A DNA stretch of 64,000 nt from Floccularia luteovirens (lineage: Eukaryota; Basidiomycota; Agaricomycetes; Agaricales; Squamanitaceae), in the NCBI GenBank assembly GCA_009739215.1, contig VSJF01000003.1, forward strand, positions 2,604,001 through 2,668,000, read 5' to 3'. The position numbers and the translations under genes were made by a program. This document shows positions 34,561 through 45,997 of the stretch, one piece after another. The notes beneath the pieces are model-generated. The model saw nothing but the letters and a program-made list of their open reading frames with translations, was not told the DNA's origin and searched no databases. Position 1 is the first letter of the stretch, and each line of letters starts with the position of its first letter.

Positions 34561-35130
34561 CCAGACCACTTCACATAATTGCTGCTGATTTCTTTCAAAT
34601 CCCGTTTTCTGTCATGTCGCTTTTTTTGGATAGGTAATTAATGTTATTAGAGCTGATATCCGCTGTCGCATTGCAATTTTTTCTCTTTTTCGTCTTACGT
34701 CTTTCATTCAATGTACAGTACACTTACTTTCCAGATTTGCGCTTCGTGGTATAACTGTATCAAGTACTCACCTACATCCACCTAATCTTATTTTCACCCG
34801 TAATATTCACTCGCGAAATTGTAAAGCATAGCATACAAGACATAGGTAGCCTTGTCATTCTCATTTTGTGAGTCGAATTGTGTAATTATGTGTTCTACTA
34901 TGTCAAATGGGAGGTTAACGCAACATCTAAAAATCTAGCAACGAAGCAAAAGTCTTTCTCAAATTCGGAATTCCACGTTTCCCACGCGCTCTCAGCGCAC
35001 TCTAGAAACACTGACTGATCGATTGAGTGCATATAGTGAACATATACTTCTGTACGTCTGCTATATAGGCCGTGGCTCAGCGCTCAACGCTCAACCTCGT
35101 ATCACGGATTCCCCTAGAACACTTACGCAA
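34561..35130. other. 3' flank of the CM1/PACT gene
   Basis: T-rich presumed 3' UTR and terminator region, then nothing recognised. Confidence 0.4.
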
Positions 35131-35640
35131 ATTTTAGGCTCGATAATAATTCCCCAGATTTACTATGAAGTTTGTGGTGTCTCAAGACCTTGAGGTTATA
35201 TCTGCAAGTAAATCAAACAGAAACAAGGTTAAATGCCTAGAATTTAAATGCGACCTCGTTAACTGAGGTGGAGAAGTCGCACGAGAAGGTAGCTCGTGTC
35301 CCCACGTTTTATATAGAGATGAGGTCTGTCTTCCCTCTGGCACCGGAAAGCTTGACGACAACGGTTCAACTTGCGGATATGGGATGGATTTCTACATCAA
35401 GGTGCGCCTACAAGACTGTATAGATGGTGAATGTACCTCACGATTTTCAAAGCTGTTGTCGATGTTACCTCAGGCCTCAATGGTTCTTGCCATGGCATAC
35501 TTACCTCAGTTGCAGCCATGCAAAGTCGAAAATATAACGTTGAAATTCACCGTCTCGCGTTGGCGATTATCAAACACTCGAGTCCCTCTTTTGTAATCAT
35601 CAACGTATTTCCGAGGTAATAAGGTCTTACAGTACCAAAT
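35131..35640 (+). pseudogene. Relic of the hypothetical gene at 29927-30736
   Basis: Plus-strand match in inverted orientation: the stretch beginning acgcaaattttaggc (35132) equals the exon 1 region, and MYLTIFK near 35431 plus AIIKHSSP near 35560 equal exon 2. Stops and deletions break it. Confidence 0.6.
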
Positions 35641-36118
35641 AATCGAGTGTGCTTTTTGGACTAGTATAACTTCGAGATGTCAGCTCTCGGGCTTGAACTC
35701 ATCATGTAGGTACAAATGGAGATAATTTCATATTCATCTTCCACTTGACCGAACATTGGGTAAAATAACTTGTAAGTGTGTTATGTTTTGTGCTGGGCAC
35801 TGTCATACATGTCATTCCCATGCAGGGCCAATTATTCAGTGTTTTATAATTGTGTTCCGCATGGGATATAATTTCATGTCATGCTCCAAAAACATTAAAA
35901 AAAAGAAGCCGCACGCAACACTCACTCCTTGCGCGTTCCCGAAAACGATGTCTTTCGGGCCCTAGCCGTCGGAACATAAACACGCTTTCTTTCTATTGGA
36001 AATTTTATTATGCGAATACGTATTGTCGTATCAAGCTTTTTTTATATTCCACTGGACCCGAAGAACGATATCACACCAAGGCTTTCATCTTTTTCGGGAT
36101 GAGTGCGTACTGAAAATG
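35641..36118. other. H8 upstream region
   Basis: No gene. The last part is shared with the truncated hydrophobin at 29408-29560. Confidence 0.4.
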
Positions 36119-36125
36119 TATAAAA
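36119..36125 (+). promoter_or_regulatory. TATA box of hydrophobin H8
   Basis: TATAAAA, 91 bp before the start codon. Confidence 0.55.
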
Positions 36126-36209
36126 TGAGAGGGAAGTTACTGCAATCAACAACCTTCCAGTTCACTTCTTACCTCCTCACTTCTAAAGCACATCTCTCTA
36201 CAAATTACA

Positions 36210-36660
36210 ATGTTCTCCAAAGTTGCCATCATCATCGCCTCTACCTTTGCTCTCATGACCGCTGCTGCCCCTCAAAATGGAAACATTGTCAACAGCTGCA
36301 ATGCTGGCACCGTGAGCTGCTGCAACCAATTTCAATCCGCATCCACTTTCTCGAGCAGCTTCCTCTCAACCATTGCTGGTGGAGCATTCAATGCAGGACC
36401 TGGGATTGGTCAAATCGGTCTTGACTGCATCGTCGGAAGTGCTTGGGGTGCTGCTGGAAACAGTTGGTAAGCTAGCTGTCCATTTTGTTATAATGAGAAG
36501 TGATGCTGAATATATTTCTGCAGCTCTCAACAAACTGCATGCTGCACGGGCAATACATTCAGTATGGATTTGAAATATTTTTCAAATTTGATGCTAACAA
36601 TTATCATTTATAGATGGTCTTATTGCTGTTGGTTGTACACCAGTCAATGTCAATCTTTAA
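36210..36660 (+). CDS. Class I hydrophobin H8
   Basis: Exons 36210-36466, 36524-36561 and 36614-36660 give 113 residues. The signal peptide resembles H4/H6 (STFALMTAAAPQNGNI), while the tail (TPVNVNL) resembles H1, so it bridges the two subgroups. All eight cysteines are present. The loop before cysteine 73 is rich in Gly and Ala (AGGAFNAGPGIGQIG). Confidence 0.92.
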
Positions 36661-37252
36661 ACTGCATGTTTAGAGCCTACAGTAGATGTTGTCTCAATAA
36701 TTGTTGTATATCCCGCAATGTTACTGATAGGATTTTAAATGGATTTTTTTATGACAATTACAAATGACTGGTGATTGATTGATTGGCAAACAGACTTATT
36801 TGGACAGTGAAATTGTTTCAAATATAGCTGCAATGACTTTGGCCCTGTAGAAGATGACGTAGATGCATCTATAAAAAGCTCTACCAAAAAAGGTGAAAAT
36901 ATCATCTTGCCACAGCATCTTGTTCATCACATTTTCCGGTGTACTATAATTTGAGCATTGGTTTAGTATATCCCCTTATGTTAAATCCTTAGCCGAAATG
37001 CAGGTCAACATGTGATACTAATGGTAGATCTGTACGTGTAGATTTTCTAAAAGACTTTTTTTAACTTGAAGATGGTGCTTATATCATAGAGGGCTGTGTA
37101 CGATGATATAGCTGTTGAATTATACCAAGTGGTCTTTCTCCCAATTCACCAATATTTCAATTACTAAGTACGCTCCAATCCCTTCTGGGAGTATTTTATT
37201 TCTACACATTTAACAAATGTGTGCATATAAAGTGATGCCATCTCCAGGTGCT
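36661..37252. other. H8 to DUF6593 intergenic
   Basis: No gene recognised between the convergent ends of H8 and DUF6593 gene 2. Confidence 0.45.
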
Positions 37253-38044
37253 TCATATAACAAACGCGGCAGCTCTTCCAGCAACAAGTGCATCTGCCTT
37301 TCTATCCATTCTAGCCTTCTGCTCCAGTATCAATAATGATACTACTATCGTGTCTTGTATTTCAATCGCTGGGGGCTGGAGTGCCAGGTATGCATGGTAA
37401 GAAGTTAGGACACCATCAACCACTCGTCGCCTCAATGGTTCGAACCAGGCGATGGGAGTATCTGGAGATTGGGTGTTGTAGAGCTATATAGGTATATTTG
37501 AGCACGCGTGAAGTGGATTATCATGTATAAGAGAAAGGAGAATACTTACGGAGAGTTGACCGACGATATTGGATTTCCATATGTACGACTGATCACCCTC
37601 TTGAAATGTTACTGGGCTAGAGGAGATGACTTTAATTTTAAAGGCATAATGGGGGCGAGTAAGAGCAACTTACAATTTTAACCCAAATATACCTGAATGT
37701 TTCAACCAAGCACTCAACTTTCTCGATTGCTGTCCTTTGAATATGACTTTATCAGATATGAATTCCTTCCGTTCGAGTACGGCGATGGGAATATCACTCG
37801 TCGCATTTTGATAGTACGTTTTGGTAAGTTGTAGGTTACTCTTGATGCGATAGAACAACTGTCCATCTCCACGTCGGACGATATTGCAATTCTTGACATT
37901 ATCGGGGAGCAGAATGAGAACCAATGCTGGTTCTTCATCGAAGGAAGGCTCTACTAGAGTAATCTGGGAATTCATAGTCCAGTGGTTTTTGTCAAGTGTG
38001 ATGGCATTTCTGCGGTTATATATCACTTTGAAACGGATATCCAT
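37253..38044 (-). CDS. DUF6593 domain protein 2
   Basis: Three exons on minus, 37693-38044, 37550-37611 and 37253-37483, give 214 residues with 81 and 66 nt introns. Recognisable parts are DGQLFYRIKSN near residue 60, IAVLERKEFISDKVIF near 87, SYIWKSN in exon 2, TPIAWFEPLRRR in exon 3 and the hydrophobic IEIQDTIVVSLLILEQKAR near the end. A second possible start is the Met at 37975. It follows H9 on the same strand by 196 bp. Three decayed copies in the same place after H1, H3 and H7 make this the only intact member of the hydrophobin-linked set. Function unknown. Confidence 0.8.
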
Positions 38045-38239
38045 TTGGAAGTGCTGTGAAATAGATGTTGAAGCGGATATTTATTTGGAAGTGCTGTGCA
38101 AAACATCTTGAAGGGGGAGGCTGTGCGCACTCGGACCGACTAACTTGACACAAGCGCAAGCTCAAGGATTGAACAGCGTCGAGAACGGAAGTAGGAAGTT
38201 CGAATATCCACACAGTGCTTTCAATCACAACACCAAATA

Positions 38240-38784
38240 TTATCCATTAAAGTGCACAACAGACAGACAGAAACAGGTGGAATATATATAATTGGTACTT
38301 TTTCGAGATAGCATTATGAAGGATCTTAGGCGTTGATGTTGATAGGGAGTGCAGCCGACAACGATGAGGCCATCTGTAAGAGAGATATCAGTACAGTTCA
38401 CAGATTTAAAAAAAATCTAGTCTTCGTGACATACTGTAGTTGTTGCCAGTGCAGCAAGTCGGTTGTTGAGAGCTATATTCATATACTAAGTATCCAAATT
38501 CCATTGTAGACAATAAACAAAACTCACCAGCTATTTCCAGCAGCACCTTTGTATGAACCTGCCGCGCAAGTGATACCGAGTTGCCCAGTCAGAGGTCCAA
38601 AGTTTTCAAATTTGCTCGCGACGATATTCATGTATTGTTGCGAGACAGTGCTAGCTTCCTGGACAGAGTTACAGCAGTAAACTTGTCCGCCATTGCAGCT
38701 GTCTGAAATGTTTCCACTGGCGGGTGCGGCAATAGCCAAGAGGGCAAAGGTAGAGGCGACAAAGATAGCAACTTTGGAGAACAT
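38240..38784 (-). CDS. Class I hydrophobin H9 with frameshifted tail
   Basis: Exons 38528-38784, 38435-38472 and 38240-38373 on minus. The first two match H7 almost exactly, including the signal peptide and seven cysteines. In exon 3 the eighth cysteine is followed by one extra base (TCCCTATC where H7 has TCCCATC), which shifts the frame. The usual seven-residue tail is replaced by about 36 residues (start TPYQHQRL) with an added cysteine, to a stop at 38240-38242, total 142 residues. The core fold may survive, but the last beta-strand is altered. It could also be a sequencing error; without the extra base the protein would end in NA. Confidence 0.85.
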
Positions 38785-38886
38785 TTTCGGATAAATTGGT
38801 GTTGTTGGGAAAAAGAGTGTGATGAAAGAATTCAAGGAATGTGAGGCGTTTTGAAAACTGAAGGTTTCGCGACGGAAATCGCCCAT

Positions 38887-38894
38887 CCTTTATA
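38887..38894 (-). promoter_or_regulatory. TATA box of hydrophobin H9
   Basis: TATAAAGG on minus, about 105 bp before the start codon. Confidence 0.55.
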
Positions 38895-39295
38895 GTGAGC
38901 AGATATACGGGTCAGTTGGACTGAATACAGCCCCATTTCTTGGATTCGGATCCGCATCGGCCAGTGATTTGCATTGAAGAAAAATTTTGGCCGAACATAT
39001 GGTCGCGAATCTATAAGTCAATTTCCTGCTGAACCATGGGACCTCATTTTTTGAAGAGAGTTGCAACGTTCATATGGACGGAAAAACGCAGAAACGCATA
39101 TCTCGGCGCTCGCTTGTTTAAGCATTGTCTGCGGTTTGTTTCCAGATGGATTTTTCTTTCTAGTACTAAGCCACATTTGGACTAAGCGGGATTCATTTCC
39201 TATATATGAAAGTGTCGGTGACAGGTTGAATTGGAGCTTGTTGGCCGTCTACATATACTGTATACATCAAATGGTTTATCACGTGGCGTGACACC

Positions 39296-40144
39296 GGATC
39301 GACAGTTCTTCCCTGATGCAGATGGCCCAATATCGCGAGGTGAATCATGTCAACTCAACTTAACCAAAAGCAACATGGGCCTGTCACACACACATCAGAG
39401 TTATGTCATTGAATATACGGGAGTTTTAGTGGAATGATTGCACTAGACAAAACGAGTGGTGTCATGCGGTGGGTGCTGGAAAATAAAGACAGATGAAAGT
39501 AGCAAGTGTGATGCCGAGATCAACAGGCCATGTTTCCAAGAAATCAATAGTCTATTCTGAACCGCTGCAGGACTGAAAAGAGGTAGGCTAGTTGATGTGT
39601 GTGGAAATGAAGACCAATAACCAGAACGAGCTAATGATGGTTCAGACTTACTCAGTCCTGCGATGGCTTCTGCTACTGCACTTGCGACGTATGAGATGCT
39701 TCAGCTCCAAAACTTCACTTGTCGGTGTTGCTGTTGGTTTGTAGGACGTTCCGAGCACTGTGGTATAAATTTGTAGGGCGCTACTCCATCTGGTGAATGC
39801 TGACACAGACCTTGGAGGTAATGCAAGGCACAGGTGTTGCATTCGCTTTAATCCATGACTTTGTAGTCAGATCCAGACCGGTGAGGACACGTATTTGATT
39901 GTAGATGGTGCTTTTTATGGTAGATCAGAGATGTCGGTTACAGTAGAAGTTCTGAGCATATTGTGTTAAGCTGTGACTGTGTGTGTAAATTATGGTCCAG
40001 TCCAAATTTTTATAGAGATGAATTGGATTCAAGTTGCAACTTGTTTACGAACAAGGATGAGTTACTCGCCGTAACAAGTACAAAGTGTTACTTCAAGTTT
40101 AGGATTGAAGAAACTCTATTATCAAGAGCGTTCCGAAACTTGAT
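39296..40144. other. Spacer with a decayed duplicated fragment
   Basis: The part 39650-39850, read on minus, repeats the ALHYLQGLC relic also present at 27305-27541 and 18240-18560. No intact gene. Confidence 0.4.
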
Positions 40145-40312
40145 GTATTGTAATTGTTCCCGGTGCAACGACGCGTTTGTTGGGTGCTGTATTAGTTATC
40201 TGGTACGTGTCATGTCAATATCATGATGTCAAAGAAAAACTTACCAGCTGGTTCCAGAGACACCCGCGTAGGCATCCGCAACACACCTAACACCGGATTG
40301 GCCTGTGGATGG
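40145..40312 (-). pseudogene. Hydrophobin relic, 5' half deleted
   Basis: Minus strand: 40245-40312 gives the end of exon 1 (VGPSTGQSGVRCVADAY) with a normal GTAAG donor, and about 40153-40190 gives exon 2 (TQQTRRCTGNNY), where the first cysteine of the pair has become Arg. The signal peptide and first three cysteines are missing. The upstream DNA at 40313-40640 still matches a hydrophobin promoter. No third exon is found. Confidence 0.7.
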
Positions 40313-41078
40313 GCCGACATCAAAGAGTCTCCCTCTGCGTCTATATATAAGTGCCTTAGGAGTGAGAAGAAGGTACGAAGTGAATTGGAGGTTGTTCGAC
40401 TGAATATTTGAGTAACACCTCCCTCATTTTATAGATTTCATACAACGACATGCTGCAAAAAGATCAAAGCTTCAAGAAGTTGTGGGGCCTGTTTGGAGAA
40501 TGTCTTATTGGAGTTGAAACATACTCATAAACTGAAGGTAAACTAGTGCGACAACAGTACGTGTTTCCGTAGATGAACATTGCGATAGGAGGAAAGTGAG
40601 AGCGAATACCAGTTGCAACATATCCTTTCCAGATATAGGAGGGCTACATCGACTGGACTGTCAGAAAGGTCATTTTCGATGTCTCTCTATCAATGATCAA
40701 TGTTAATGAGCCCCTATAGCTTTCTCAGTCAACACGGAGCTGTTCAGTCATCGTCCATTGGTATTACGGGGTCGCCCCACTTCTACCGTTGACGGTTTTA
40801 AAGAGTCTGCTAATAAGTACATGCAATGGAAGTCTTTACAAAGCCTAGGATGCAGTCTATGTAACTCTAATAGTATCTGGAAGCGTTGGAGAAGTATGGG
40901 TCTTGTAGTGTCAAGTAAGAATGATACCTTTTAGACACGATGAATATTCCCCTAAATTGATCATATCTGAACAGGTTTAGGGGATATCGGTCCTCGATAC
41001 TTATGAGTCCAAAACTGAAGAAACACACCCCCTCATCCATAGCTACCATCTAGTCAACATAAGGAGACCGAAAGAAAC
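40313..41078. other. Decayed hydrophobin promoter and spacer
   Basis: 40380-40640 resembles the region upstream of H4 (shared gttcgactga and acagtacgtgtttc), now without a whole gene. The rest is unassigned. Confidence 0.45.
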
Positions 41079-42324
41079 ATGGCTATCACACGCACCATCA
41101 CTTTCTATTGGAATGACCTTCCACAGGTGACTTCCTCTCTTCCTCTACATACATGCTTTGATGAGTGATTATATTAAACATCTCACAGCATATGCGTATC
41201 GTGTTATGTTTCCAGGCCCGCAAACCAAGAATGTTTTCTGTCGAACAAGAATACGTCGCGTGGTAGATGCTTTTACAGGTTCTACACCGAAACTATCCCC
41301 TGTGCTTACTCGATATTTTTGCTTAAACCTACAGGAAATCCATCATATGTAGAGCTGGTCGTAAGTCACTTGCCCCTTATACTTGCTGCCATACTACATA
41401 TCAAAGCTTCAAATAAACAGATGGTAGTGCAACGGTGTCCTATTCCGGCCGTATAGCTATTTCACAAAGTGAGGTGGTATGTGTTAGCCCTCCGTCTTTT
41501 ATGCTGTCATCAATTCTTGTGTGATCAGGACTCAGGAGATATCGTGACTGGAACCATATACCAGGAGATTCCTGTACGTGGTACGTCTTGTATCATCGGG
41601 CTTGCTCAAGTGTTCTTACCACATTCTAAATTAGTTCGGCTCTATCACAAGATTAGAAAAGGGTGAGGACGGGTACAACAGATGGGGGGAAAGCAAGAAA
41701 GACTCTAGCATTGGAACTTTAATCAAGGCTAGAAATACAAGCGGGATGCGCCAAGATATTAGCTTTGGTGAGTGGCCAAGGATATTTTATGTTCCTCTTC
41801 AATCTCAATACCTAATTCACACCCTCAGGAACCCTGAGTGCAGATAGGAAAGGATTCACAACATATGAGCCGGTCTTCGTTTGGAAAGGTGTCGGGTGAG
41901 TGTCCAGTTTAATCACTTACCAATACCTCCTTGACACAAGTTAATACAATACAGAACAAACGTAGCAATTGAAACAGATTTTTACCCAAACCTTATGGCA
42001 TTTGTAGGCATGCAATACCAGCGTTTGTGAATTCCTTCATTGTCCATACGCAGCTAAAATATGTTGTAAATCATCAGAGGGTCAAGTAATGTTGGGGGAC
42101 TTGTCCGATGAAACACCTATCTGGTCACAAAGCCTCTCACGATTACCAAGTGAGCGTCCGTAACGCATCTCTAAACTTTCCAAACTCACCTATAGCATAG
42201 ACAAAAGCCACTGGCTGCTCGGTGAGACGGATCAAGTAAGTTTATCTAACCTCTAGTCCGATTATCCTCGTTACCTTTGCAATTTTCCGCTTAGGGGGGT
42301 TTTCAAATCACCGCTGTTGCATAG
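41079..42324 (+). pseudogene. Multi-exon gene of unknown family, frame-damaged
   Basis: A chain of exon-like blocks reads MAITRTITFYWND (41079), FSVEQEYVAW, IPCAYSIFLLKPTG, SATVSYSGRIAIS, DSGDIVTGTIYQEIPV, RLYHKIRKG, GTLSADRKGFTTYEPVF, TNVAIETDFYPN, GQVMLGDLSDETPIW, and finally GGFQITAVA with a stop at 42322-42324. Most blocks are bounded by GT and AG. At least two single-base shifts (before the block near 41422 and in the G-run near 41660) and a 16 bp GT...AG interruption near 41264 prevent one continuous model. It looks like a beta-rich protein of about 230 residues. I do not recognise the family. Some lesions could be missed splice sites. Confidence 0.45.
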
Positions 42325-42429
42325 GTCGACAGAGCAAAGAATAGAGTCAGTAAAATTTATATACAATGAGGATAGCCTACTAGCTACAATCCAGTATCTT
42401 ATATCTTGTCTCTGCACATCAAGTCCGTC

Positions 42430-43445
42430 TAACAAATGATACCCACTGGCATGTCACATCATGTACCTTGGGATTTACATGGAATCATCTCTATAAGGGA
42501 CCAACCCATCATCCTGGCTCAGATAAGGCAGCTTTTTGATATTACAAAGGACCCACTCGACTTGGTCCCTATTCCAGTAACACCATCTGTTGGTCTCAGC
42601 TTTGTCTACAATCATTAGTGTGTTGTGAAAGATATTATATATCCCTGAAGGAATATTTAATAAGTCGGTGTTGGCTGGAAGTATTCTGCGTATATTCAGC
42701 CATATTGGCACACAGGTTGTCTTCTGTGGTTTAAAAATATGGTCATTCATGTTTGGGAACTTGGAATCGGACGAGTGCATTCTGAAAGTGAGGTCAGAAC
42801 CTAATATCATTTAGGAGAGTAAGATTTTCATTACTGTCATTACACTCTATCGCAAAGCGGAAATATTCTTACTTAGTTGAGTTGACTAGGCAAGAGTGTT
42901 TCCGTTTTCAACTGGAGATCAAATCTATTTCTTCAATATTAATCTGAAATTCTAGGAATTGTTTGGTTCATTCAGCTAACCACATCACTCTCCTGAAGAT
43001 CACTGTGTCATATACCACAATCAGGATAGACTTTTCTTCTCTGCTTACACAAAACCATGATTCACGTCACCCGCCCTGCTCCTTGTACGATGCTTCTGAA
43101 CACGTAGCTGTCATACCTCGCGAAACTGCCAGTATCTGGTCTCTTCAACCTACATCGCTATTCTGCGCATTCGAGAGTATTCCATTGGTGATGCTACTTT
43201 TTCCCCTACACACGAATTTGATGAACGTACCAAGATTTGCATTCGAGATATTAAGGCAACTCAAACTGCATTTGCACCAAGCGTATCTACTACGAATGGT
43301 CACAGTGATACAGCTTCATGGTCTCCCGGAGGACATTGGATTACTGGTGTTGCATATAGCCCTGATAAAATCATTGAGCGCTAGATGTAACCGCAGCGAC
43401 AGGCAAACTTATGAAACATCTGGTACTCAAGGACGTGTATACGGG
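42430..43445 (+). pseudogene. NLR relic: N-terminal segment and WD40 fragment
   Basis: 42500-42618 reads LFDITKDPLDLVPIPV, closely resembling the N-terminus of the intact NLR at 59828 (ILNIAKGPLALVPVPG). 43140-43440 holds WD40-like blocks (ATFSPTHEFDERTKICI, DTASWSPGGHWITG, AYSPDK) followed by stops. No NACHT domain remains between them, so a large internal deletion is likely. Confidence 0.45.
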
Positions 43446-43910
43446 TGAGTTCTCGTGATGGAAAGAAATGATGCCCGATACAGCAGCCGTATACAGAACG
43501 CTTTGCGCGATGGAGTGCTGTGGGTCAAGATCCAAGCCAGTTGAATATTTTTTCTAGGATTTCGGGGGTATGAGATAAGGTTATCATGAGAAAAATCAAT
43601 CTGTATAACAATCATGAGATTTAGTTCTGTTATAAATATTGTATCACACTATATCGCATCTATTTTACACCAGTCTCATAAATTTGACACTTCAAACTAC
43701 CGCCTTTTGCTTATGAGTGGTGGAAGTTGACATATTCATAACATTAAAATGAGGTAATTTCATGACCGGTTTGGCCTTTTGGAAGGCGTTGCCACGCATC
43801 CCCGACACCCATGATACCATTCACAAACCAACCACAAACTAACAGATTTAAAACATCTCAAAGTATGTCTCCTCATTCTGCAACCAATACTAACCAAACC
43901 ACTCACACTA

Positions 43911-44960
43911 GGTTCCCACCGGAGATACTGGACTTCATCGTTTCACAATGTGACTCATAGAATGGGAGTGAGTACAAGGCCACCCTCCTGAACTTATGTC
44001 TTATGTGCCACGATGTTACTCTTTCCAAGTAGAAACAACTACTTTCAAAGATCACTCTCACTTATTGTGTGACCAATTGCAAGCTTGGTGGATCATCCCC
44101 ACCCCCTCGAGGGATTATATGCACTATTGGTATTCGATTGAAATTTCGGTACATATACTCTTGACCTTGTTATTAACTTCCGCAATCACAAAACTGGTTA
44201 CATACTCTTCGATAACAGTCCTAAAGTACTCGATTTTCTACAAATGCTAATCTCACTCGAATTATTCGCTTCTGATGGCTGGATTCAAATTTACGATTGG
44301 TGCAAAGTGAGTCTCCTTCCAATACATAACGAATATCCCAACTCTTACATTTTTCGCAATAATGCAGGTCGAAAATGTTCGATTTGACATGACCCAATTT
44401 GATAGCCCTTCGTCGGAATTATTTCCTGGCCACGTTATCCATGATCAAGAGCAGATCATGGTGCAACGACCGGTCAGGATGCTGTCTATAGGCCTTTCAG
44501 ACCCCGCGTTCAAATATCGTAATCCGGGACATGAAGGTCCTTCATGGTGTATTGACTATCGCAATTCCACCTTTGGTGAAGATCTTGATATACTTATATT
44601 CCAACACTATGTATGTTCCCAACATGGCCTTTCAAGGTATATTGAAGACACACTTTTGGCCGTTCAGATTGATATACCCCCTGCGCTATATACGTAGGCT
44701 TCTTATTTTCTTACGCTATCGAGTATAACAATCTAATTGATCACGGGTCGCAACCCACCATCAGCATTCCTACTCAGCACTAATTCTAGGCTACGGAACC
44801 TCGTATTTTTCGCAGACTCGGAAACATGACAGAACTCCTTACATGATTATACGCTAAGGAAGCATGGGAGGGTAACGTCATTGAAAAAGTCACATTTGAA
44901 TTACAATCTCGCATAGCTACAACTTCAGATCAACGCAATAGCTGGGGAGATATGTAGATG
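43911..44960 (+). pseudogene. F-box-like relic
   Basis: Blocks FPPEILDFIVSQC (43912), ATLLNLCLMCHDV, LISLELFASDGWIQIYDWCK and, after an intron, VENVRFDMTQFDSP recall the F-box and leucine-rich parts of fungal F-box-like proteins. Stops and shifts interrupt the reading. Only the overall pattern supports the call. Confidence 0.35.
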
Positions 44961-45968
44961 AGAGGTGGAGAGAAACCGACAGATTGCTTGCCGGAGGATC
45001 GTCCAAGTTCTCTTTCCTTAACGAAGTAAGGGTGATATTATTCTTTCAAATGTAAATGTAAGGGTCAAGATTTCGCTGAGGTAGAGATGCCGCTTTAGCT
45101 GGGGCGGAAACTATTTCCCTTTACTCAGAGCGAAGAGTATCCTTTACTGCTGTGCTACACGTTATTAGTATGTCTTGTCCGTTAAACTCAGGCTGTCTAC
45201 TCGAGTACAACAACAATCCTATAAGAACTAACAATAAGATTTCCAGCTAAAAGAGAGATACGTCGCATCATTATTCTGACTGGGACGAAGCAGTCCACAT
45301 AGATACTGTAGAGAACACACTAAGCTCAGTCCCTCTATCTCCCAGATATCACTATCTATCATATCAATGAGGGCAGACAATACTGTCTACTTTCATTGGT
45401 ATTATGATCTTGGTGAATTTATAATGAACTTGCAACGCTCACAAGGAATCATTGATGGAGCTTACAATTGGCTGGCAACTACATATTCGTCATAAGGCTC
45501 GTGGGTGGAACGAGGTTGAACGCGTGAAAAATGCAGCTATTTAATAAAGGGAAGCCATCCTACTATCGATTCTCCCATTTCTTGATAAAGGTCCTTGGTA
45601 GGACTACCTATGTAACAATGCAATAGCAATCTAATCTTTTACCCGCTACTTTGAAGTCCCATGCCATGTAAATCTCCATGGATCAGGATTCCTCTGTTCC
45701 TAGAGCGCTTTAATAATTTGCACCCTACAAGGAAATACAGGCTTGGAACTGCATTTAACTCACGAGTCTCGAGCATTCTGGGTATGAAGTGGACCATCCC
45801 AAAGTTCCCGAGATAGTATGATGGTATCCGTCAAAATCACCTTGTAATTTGGCAGCTGAGTGCACATACACAGGAGAGAAGGGGGAGGTTACAGATACAG
45901 ATGGAAGACAGGACTACCATAGATATAAAGTACACCACCATGTACATGCAGTAATAGAATAAATAGAA
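44961..45968. other. Unassigned DNA left of the Helitron
   Basis: No gene seen. It is presumably the former downstream flank of the NLR gene at 55125-59828, pushed away by the Helitron. Confidence 0.4.
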
Positions 45969-45997
45969 CTAGCATGTTTACCCGTGCTTTGCACGGG
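45969..45997 (-). terminator. Helitron 3' terminus with hairpin and CTAG
   Basis: A 7 bp perfect stem (45981-45987 with 45991-45997) with a three-base loop lies 8 nt before the terminal CTAG (45969-45972). This is the classic Helitron transposition terminator, not a transcription terminator. Confidence 0.78.

Larger units (their letters stand above)
38225..39295. repeat. Inverted duplication arm SD4-right (H9 unit)
   Basis: Reverse-complement partner of 27915-28990. Confidence 0.75.

Noticed and set aside
37373..37510. SINE or tRNA-derived repeat, because of a GGTTCGAACC box and a second copy near 29265-29395
   Set aside because: Both copies turn out to be exon 3 of a DUF6593 gene (intact at 37253-37483, decayed at 29272-29395). 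The box lies in the codons of AWFEP, and the splice acceptor fits exactly.
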